A DNA stretch of 62,000 bases, from NCBI RefSeq assembly GCF_037975245.1, contig NC_092580.1, positions 13,362,501 to 13,424,500 on the forward strand, in the 5' to 3' direction. Origin of the DNA: Apostichopus japonicus (taxonomy: Eukaryota > Echinodermata > Holothuroidea > Aspidochirotida > Stichopodidae). Positions 55,339-62,000 of this stretch are shown one piece after another. A program made the position numbers and the translations under genes. The notes under the pieces are model-generated. The model had not been told where the DNA came from and did no database searches. It worked only from the letters and a program-made list of their open reading frames with translations. Numbering within the stretch: position 1 is the first letter of the stretch; every line of letters begins with the position of its first letter.

Positions 55339-55711
55339 TACAGTGTATAAACAATATCATGTAACACATTTCATTTATAACAATTATGAAACAAGGCTCC
55401 GTCTTGAACTCTGTACCCGACTGTCTTATCATACAATGGGAGACCTTGCTTGACCAAGAGCTCATAGTTCGAGGAGATTAAAATGTTGATACACATTTTG
55501 TAGATCTCCGCTTAGTCGGCAAATTATCTCTAAAAACACAGGTCAAAAGTCACATACGTTACTATAGGTTTCTGATTTATCACAATTAATCATAACAGAC
55601 CAGATCATTTACCAACATAGCTGGTTCTTGTCATCAGATCAAAGGTATCTCGCTAGTATTATAGTGTTATGAAAACGGTTCAATATGACTCAATGGAGTA
55701 GAAACTCTTTT

Positions 55712-57060
55712 CAGGGGCGTATCCAGGGGGGGCGCAACAGGCGCGCGCCCCCCCTATTGGCCGTCACCAAAAAAAAAAAAAGTTTAGCAAAAAAAAAAAA
55801 AAAAAAAAAAAAATTGATGACGACCTTTATGTGAGATGTCGGTGATCGCTCAACCCCCCCCCCCCCCTCCCGTATGCTTTATTTTTTGTTTGCCAAAAAA
55901 AGGTTCTGGCGAAGTTCGGCGGCATAATACTGTAGTTTTAGAAACATAGATGGTAATTGTGTTTGTATTATCACTATAAACACTAAATGACATGCCAGCC
56001 ATACTAAATTGTGCATTTTGTGTCCATATTTACTGGAAATGTTGCTTATTATTAAGGTCGAAAAATGGATCACATATGGCCATGGGCGGCGATCCTGGGT
56101 GGAGGGGGGATATATCACCCCATGAAAATGGGTGGAGGGGATGTAATGCACCATACCCCCCCCCCCCCACCAAATGCCAGGTATAAGAATATTTTCATGC
56201 CTACATTTATGCATCTTCGTTAATGTACGGCTCTTTTTTAGCTTCATTTCTCGCCTACCATAAACGCAGTACGATCTTTTCAAATAAAGCGTCTTTATAA
56301 AGCAAATATAGTTGACTGTAGGCTTCATTGGCCCTATAACAACAAAATGTATTATTGCGCCCACGGTATTGATATAGTACATATATGCACCCTCATAGTA
56401 TTCATATAGGCCCTATAGTAGGCCTACACATGTACATGTTCCCTCGAACAGCTGAGAATCTCATGTAACCAGGGTAATGCTTAATACACGTTTCACCTGG
56501 ATGCCCTAGCAATCGGTACCTAGGAATGTAACTATGTGTAATTGTGTATTGCATGTGTATAGGCCTATAATAGCCTGCATGAGGCCATTTTCTTCATCGA
56601 ATAATATAAAAGAGCTCTCGAACATTCTAACGTTGCGCCTGAAACAAGATTGACAGGGGCAATTTTCCCAAAATAACACCCGAAATTAAAAAAAAGTATT
56701 TTGGATACTGATTATGAGATATTTCGGACATGACATCCCTATTTTAAAGTTGGGTATATGCCGCTTGGAAACCTCGGGAAGTGCCGTTTCCGGCCATCTA
56801 GAGGGTTTGTTAATCCCAAAATTTTCTTGTACGCTTCGCGCCAACCCATGGTGGCGCTACGCTTAGATAGTCAACAAGGTCATATCCCCCCCCGCCACTC
56901 GGAAGTACGGATCACCGCCCATGCATATGGCACCATTTTGCATTTCAGCCCTTCTTTGAAAGCAAAAATTGTACACCCCCTCCCCTTAGACCCATCCCCC
57001 AGGACGGCGATCATTCATGCCTGGCGCCCCCCCTATTGGAAAATCCTGGATACGCCCCTG
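55712..57060. mobile_element. hAT-like element (outer), about 1.35 kb, hosting another
   Basis: Starts CAGGGGCGTATCCAGG and ends GGATACGCCCCTG, and the inner termini (CGCGCCCCCCCTATTGG and GGCGCCCCCCCTATTGG) also correspond. No clean 8-bp duplication is visible at these limits. The element includes long poly-A and poly-C runs and a complete second element at 56081-56923. Its 3' end shares the CCCCTTAGACCCATCCCCCA and GGACGGCG motif with the elements at 54.8 and 46.2 kb. Confidence 0.78.
56081..56923. mobile_element. Nested hAT-like element, 843 bp
   Basis: Begins CATGGGCGG and ends CCGCCCATG, with an exact 8-bp duplication CATATGGC at 56073-56080 and 56924-56931. The 3' part (56765-56875) carries the motif GGGAAGTGCCGTTTCCGGCC, then GTACGCTTCGCGCCAACC and GTGGCGCTACGCTTAGATAG, as in the elements at 30.4, 31.6 and 32.6 kb. 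It is non-coding. Confidence 0.9.
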
Positions 57061-60000
57061 CTTTTCAAAATAAAATTTAAAAAAACGGTGGGGTATTGAT
57101 TGGGGGTGGTCTTCATCTGGAGAATCAGTGTTGTAAATGCAAAAGTTGGACCATAGAAGAATACATTTGAAAGTCTCGATTATGTTTTGTCCCTGTTTCT
57201 CTTATTTAGACTGTACGAATGTTACTGATTTAAGGAATGAAATGTTCAATTTTCACGTCAAAATTTCGACTTTCTGACGACAGTTTGAGACAGTTTTTTA
57301 AACGGTAAATAAAACCGACAATTTTACTTTTCTTGCGTGATTTATCCAGCTGATTCATGTAGCAATGTGATGGTGTACATCCCTTGTTGAATAGATTGTC
57401 CTCTATACATTGAAAGCAGGGGTGTAGCGCCCCTTCTGCCCCCCCCCCGCCCTTCTACCACACCACCTTTTCATACTGCTTTGCGGCTGACGTAAGCTGT
57501 TGCATATGCATATGGCTATCTAAACAGACTTGTGGATGCAAATCAAAGTTTAGGAGTAAGTGTGGTGATTAAACGAGTGCAAAGAAAGCCGCGTTTTTAG
57601 TCTCAACTCAACTTCTCAACTTTCCCTAACAATTAATGCGGTCTCTGGATTGTTTAATTTATTAATCGATGATTTTTTTTTCCTACTCAATTTTCCTTAG
57701 TTTTTTGTTCAGTATTGGCACCCAAATTTTAGTAGGCCTCTGTTAAATTTGCTCAAACTTGTTGCCTTGACATTTTCCATTTAACCAACAAAAGGAAAAA
57801 TCAGAAAATTTTCCCAGACTTTCAAGAGTGTTAAAATCATCAATCAATTAAATGTCTTATTGAGGAACGTTGTTTGTGGGACGTAGCAGTAAATTAATCG
57901 ATTGATAGATATTGAGGATGAGTAGACACGGATCCTGGGATGTCAGGGTGTACACCCCCCCCCCCTCTCTACCAGCTACCAACTTGTCAACCTCAATCAA
58001 ATATAATCATAATTATTAGCACAACCTTGCGTGGAGATCTAACTATATTGACCGAATTTATATAGCATGAATATGCTCAGAATGTATCATATCGTATGCA
58101 TGAATACCCTAAATCAGTGCAACAATAGATTGCAAAAACAATACATATGTTAGTGAAAACTGATATCTAGCGTTTTCTGGGGTAATATTTTGGCAAATTC
58201 AGCGTTTTATTGTCACTTGTTTTGTCTTAGGTCATACAGCTTGTACACACATACGCGCACAGTGTGTTGCGTCTTGCCCGATTTGGTAAAGGTGGACGGC
58301 TCCCCATGGCGCACAGGGAATTGTTTTAGCGGTGTTATGAGTTCGCCCTTTAGTTCTGTGGGTCCACAGTACATCAAGAACAACGAGGTAAATGAATCTG
58401 GAGGATTCATGTCAATTGGGTGCGCGCGTACCATGTATGGAGGGTCATGTGATGTGTTCCAGGGTGGTACTATACTGATATTTCTCTGTAGCAGTTCGAG
58501 AACAGTGTTAGTGACTTCGTGAAAGATTGGTCGGTTCGGACATGGGAACTAACGGCATAAGAAGGTACTGGTACTTCAGGCCTACGAAATAGTGCTAATA
58601 TGCTAACGTTCAACCTTATTCTCTTGAATGAAGGCAGGCTTTCTACATAATCTTACTTATTAATACAGCTCTAGGGGCAAGCTTTGTCTCATATGGCCTA
58701 ACGTTATTACTACACGCTATAAGTGAATGTAGAAATGGGAAATGTGGGGAAATGTTTAGTTCAGTGCAACCACGGAATTCTCCATGGAACAGAGCCTAAT
58801 GCTGTTCGACGGGAATATAGCTATCACGTTAGGCTACAGGCACGGTTATTGCTAGGTAACGGGTGTCGTCTGCTGCTCTAAGCGCGCAAACTCATTTACG
58901 TACTAGTTGGGTGAAATCATCATGCGTAATAGGGAGAGTAGTATATTAGTACCACCCTGGAACACATCACATGACCCTCCATACATGGTACGCGCGAACG
59001 CGCTTATTTACTGTGTGATAGTTTCTCCAGATTCATTTACCTCGTTGATCAAGAACCTCCTCTTTTTAATTCAGGAAAGTAGAGGTAAAAACAATGATGG
59101 TATCCTCGTAATGAGTGAAATAGCATGCCACTAGCCTACGTGGATAAGTAGTCTAGATGAGAACGTTTAGTTTTGGGCTAGACTTAAATTAAGCCACATA
59201 GGTTGGCCTACTACTATATTTAAGGCTACCCCAAGTAAGGCATACCTAATTCGCTAAGCCTACAGGCTAGTTAGGCCTTATTGTAGCCAAGACGTTACTG
59301 TTGTTTGTTATTGTAATGTTACTGTTAGGCCTAACTGAAGCTTGCTGCTTAGGCCTAGGCTAACTTACTAAGTAAATCGAAGACTATTGTGCATAATAAG
59401 TGTACAGGCCTGGTCTTGGGAGTTAAGATGATGTGATACATTATTCATCGCTTTTAAATCACATTTTGTTGTACGGCTTATGCTGTAAAAGTGTTAGTGT
59501 TACTGTGTAAGGCCTAACCTACCAAGCATAAAGGCTAAATCGGATATTATGGAAATCAATGCCATTATATTTCAAATCTTTCAGACATTAGTTTATCCTA
59601 TATTGCTTTACAAAAGTTTGTATGACTTGTATCTAGGCCATGACATACATATTTCATAAAACTTTACTCGCCCTTTATCGATAGTGCCTTAAAATCTACT
59701 CGCCAAATCGCAACATTCACTCGCCACTATTATAGCTGTTTAAGTCTCCATAGTTGTAGTATAGTAGTACAACAGCAATACTCTGTAAGCTAAGGTTAGG
59801 CAGAAACATCGTAATTGAATATGGAAATAACATTTCTGTACAGTATGAAATAAAAACTTTTCCATCAAAAGTAAGTGATGAACAAAGTAAAACATGTTGT
59901 AGAATCATGCATAGCTAGGGATATTTTGTCTCAAACAATTCCAAAGAACATTGACAAGAATACATACGACGGTAGCCTGGCTTATGTAACGTTATGCTTT

Positions 60001-61579
60001 ACAAAAGTTTGTATTACTTGTATAGCTTGCATAAAGGCCCCTCTAGTACTACTATACTAGGCATATTCTATTGTGAGGTGTGCGCGAGTAAGGCTATACA
60101 GTACCTTCCTGCAACTTTCTGCTGCTACTGTAGTTGTACATTTTCCCAATTATTTATTCTTGTCTTTAAGCTGCAGAATGGTGCATGAAAATGTCACTGT
60201 TACTTTGTTACACTGCCTAAATCAAAGTGATGTTTTATGCAATCAAAAACTAAGGTTGGCATCTATCTTCCACTTGCAAACCATGTCAAGAAAAAAAATC
60301 TGAATACATTGCAAAAATTCATGGCAGGGATAACAGCAAACGTGCCTCAAAACTCCATAAATTGTTGTTGTACTTTGTGAATTATGACTGATGGCATGTA
60401 GACATGCCTCAAGAAATAATTACGGGTTTACTAAGCCACCTTAAGTGTATTGATATTCTGACACGAAACATTTATTGCTTCTCTACTATCCGACGATTGT
60501 TAGTGTATGGCACAGTGAAGTCTAATCAACTTGGCAGTTCCTCGCTTCGTCAGTGAAAATGTTTTACTAAAATGAGAAAATGTTTGACTAAAATGACAGA
60601 TAACCTTTTTTTTTCAACCATGATTTTCCTGCATATCACTCTTAAAGGAACTTGTGACATTAAGTTATGGATTTTAATATCGCAAAACTCTGAATGTATA
60701 TTGGTTACAATTTGTTAAAGTTTCTTGTATTGTAGTAATTTAATGATATTGTATGTTTAAGTTAAAGGCGGGGATTTGCACATTTTTCTTGTTAGTCTAC
60801 TTGGCTGCTAGTACTAAACTCCACTGTTTAGGAGTTGTCTGCGCAGAACCAAGCCCTCATGATTTGAATGTTCAACAAACTTTATTAATTATTTAGAAAT
60901 GTATGTGAACACAACATGTTTATGAATGCTTTTAAAAACACATGATGTACTTTCGTAAGATCAATCCTTTCCCCGTAATAAGTTGCTATTTTTTAGAGTT
61001 CAAATGATATTTTTCTGTAGCCTATTTTTATAAATGCTCTGTGACAGTTTGTGTACAATCTCAGCACATGAAGAATTCCCGTACGTAACGCATGTGCAGA
61101 GAGCGAACCATTTTTACACAGTCAATCCCCCACTGAGATTGGTCATAGACAAATCTCAGTTTACAAGTTGAACCTTGCTCCATATTCGCCAAGGTGCTGC
61201 TTTCATCATGTCTGTAACGATACATTCTTGCTAATAGTGGGGTTTGACAAGTCCAAGAGTCACTCGCCAAAATGCCGAGTGTAGTACATTTTCCTTTCGT
61301 TTTCGCCAAAGCTAACATTCTACTCGCCCGTGGCGAGTTTGTGACCGTATTTGTCGAGGCCTGCTACTAGCGCAACTCTAGCTTGTGAGTGGGAGGAAAC
61401 AATTCATTTTATTATCCTTTTTTTGTTTTCCCTCTGTTTCTTGTTCAGGGTTTTCAGTTCACACTGTAAAGCTAATGCTTGCTTAAAAATGTTAAGACTC
61501 ATCAATACTGAGAAAGATCAATATTATAAGATCCACTTAATTAATAGGCTTCAATGACTGTGTTTGACTCTCCATGCAG
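57061..61579. other. Region between the hAT cluster and the last gene
   Basis: No supported coding exon. It holds the inverted repeat at 58374-59060, poly-C runs near 57440 and 57954, several TAGGCCTA words between 58570 and 59360, and short ACTCGCCA-containing stretches near 59665-59725 and 61255-61345 that look like two pieces of one diverged repeat. It probably contains the upstream exons or promoter of the membrane-protein gene that starts near 61.6 kb. Confidence 0.5.
58374..59060. repeat. Inverted repeat with about 100-base arms and a 470-base spacer
   Basis: The left arm (58374-58475) and right arm (58945-59060) are inverse complements over the blocks GAGGTAAATGAATCTGGAG and, without a gap, from GCGCGTACCATGTATGGAGG to CCAGGGTGGTACTA. 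The right arm has a small additional insert. The arms carry no CAGGG-type terminus and no target duplication was found. It may be an unrecognised palindromic element. Confidence 0.75.
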
Positions 61580-61602
61580 GGTTCTGCAGTATTCACGTAA
61601 AG

Positions 61603-61811
61603 ATGTTGGACTACCTCTTCTGTTGTCTAGAGCTTCTACAAGTCGTCTTCCGTAAGCCTGCCAACATATGGAGGTTGTGCATTGCTCTGCCGGTCTTACT
61701 TCTGATGGGCCTGGCCATGCCCAGACTGATATATTTCCTTCTATTTCAAGTGGTCTTCTTGTTCGTCATGAGTTACCTCAAGCCATCATGGATAATGGAA
61801 TTTATGAACTG
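61603..61811 (+). CDS. First recognisable exon of a multi-pass membrane protein (3' part beyond the window)
   Basis: A CTCTCCATGCAG acceptor opens an exon at 61580, and the first ATG is at 61603 (A at -3). The frame is also open back to the acceptor, so coding could start earlier. It encodes about 70 residues: a short N-terminus (MLDYLFCCLELLQVVFRKPA), one hydrophobic span around residues 27-43, another close behind at about 47-61, then K-P-S-W. The donor GTAGGT follows 61811 and leaves phase 2. No partner exon appears before the window ends. I do not recognise the family. Confidence 0.5.
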
Positions 61812-62000
61812 GTAGGTCATTTTTTGAAATGCCATGCTAGCAATTGGTGCCTCTTTAAATAGTTTATTGGTCAAAAACATTGTGAGTCAGGAAGTGTACA
61901 TATTTCTCACTGTTGACTCGACTGTACCCTATATTTAAGTCGCTGAGAGAATGTGAATGTCAGTGAACATAAAATATTTAACTATTTTATAAATGCACAA

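Overview
Eukaryotic (animal) genomic window. Genes are split by introns, there are long AT microsatellites, tRNA-derived SINEs, hAT-type DNA transposons and a retrotransposon relic. The palindromic word TAGGCCTA recurs, and the gene content is secreted TSP1-domain proteins plus a sialic-acid-type sulfotransferase. Together these suggest an invertebrate deuterostome, most likely an echinoderm and possibly a sea cucumber. That assignment is inference from content, not a database match.

Main region (about 4.7-46 kb, minus strand): a tandem cluster of rapidly changing secreted-protein genes. Three are clear paralogues, called here A (37.7-42.9 kb), B (25.5-29.3 kb) and C (14.9-20.6 kb). Each has a signal-peptide exon, a cysteine-rich exon, a variable number of thrombospondin type 1 (TSP1) exons (A four; B one; C two intact plus two decayed), and a short terminal exon. 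Every internal coding junction is phase 1, so exons can be gained or lost without breaking the frame. I rebuilt the exons by hand from splice sites; each exon length fits the phase and each predicted reading frame is open. A fourth gene, D (4.7-11.9 kb), has the same phase-1 design but carries low-complexity exons and a C-terminal cysteine module that resembles the terminal exons of A and B. A conserved untranslated first exon and splice donor lie upstream of A, B and C. A and B keep a TATA box there; C has lost it. The intergenic DNA of the A and B units is also duplicated.

Right part: 46-47.5 kb is a short hAT transposon with a broken transposase end. 48.6-50.5 kb is a foldback-like element whose long inverted arms are built from dozens of ACTTAAGT-centred repeats. 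50.7-54.3 kb (plus strand) is a four-exon WSCD-like (sialate O-sulfotransferase type) membrane sulfotransferase. 54.8-57.1 kb holds more hAT-type elements, one nested. 57-61.5 kb has little recognisable content apart from an inverted repeat. The window ends inside a plus-strand gene for an unrecognised membrane protein.

Mobile elements: at least seven hAT-like elements could be delimited by CAGGG-type terminal inverted repeats, most with exact or near-exact 8-bp target duplications. Several share subterminal motifs although their termini differ. All similarity statements come from reading the sequence; no search was run.
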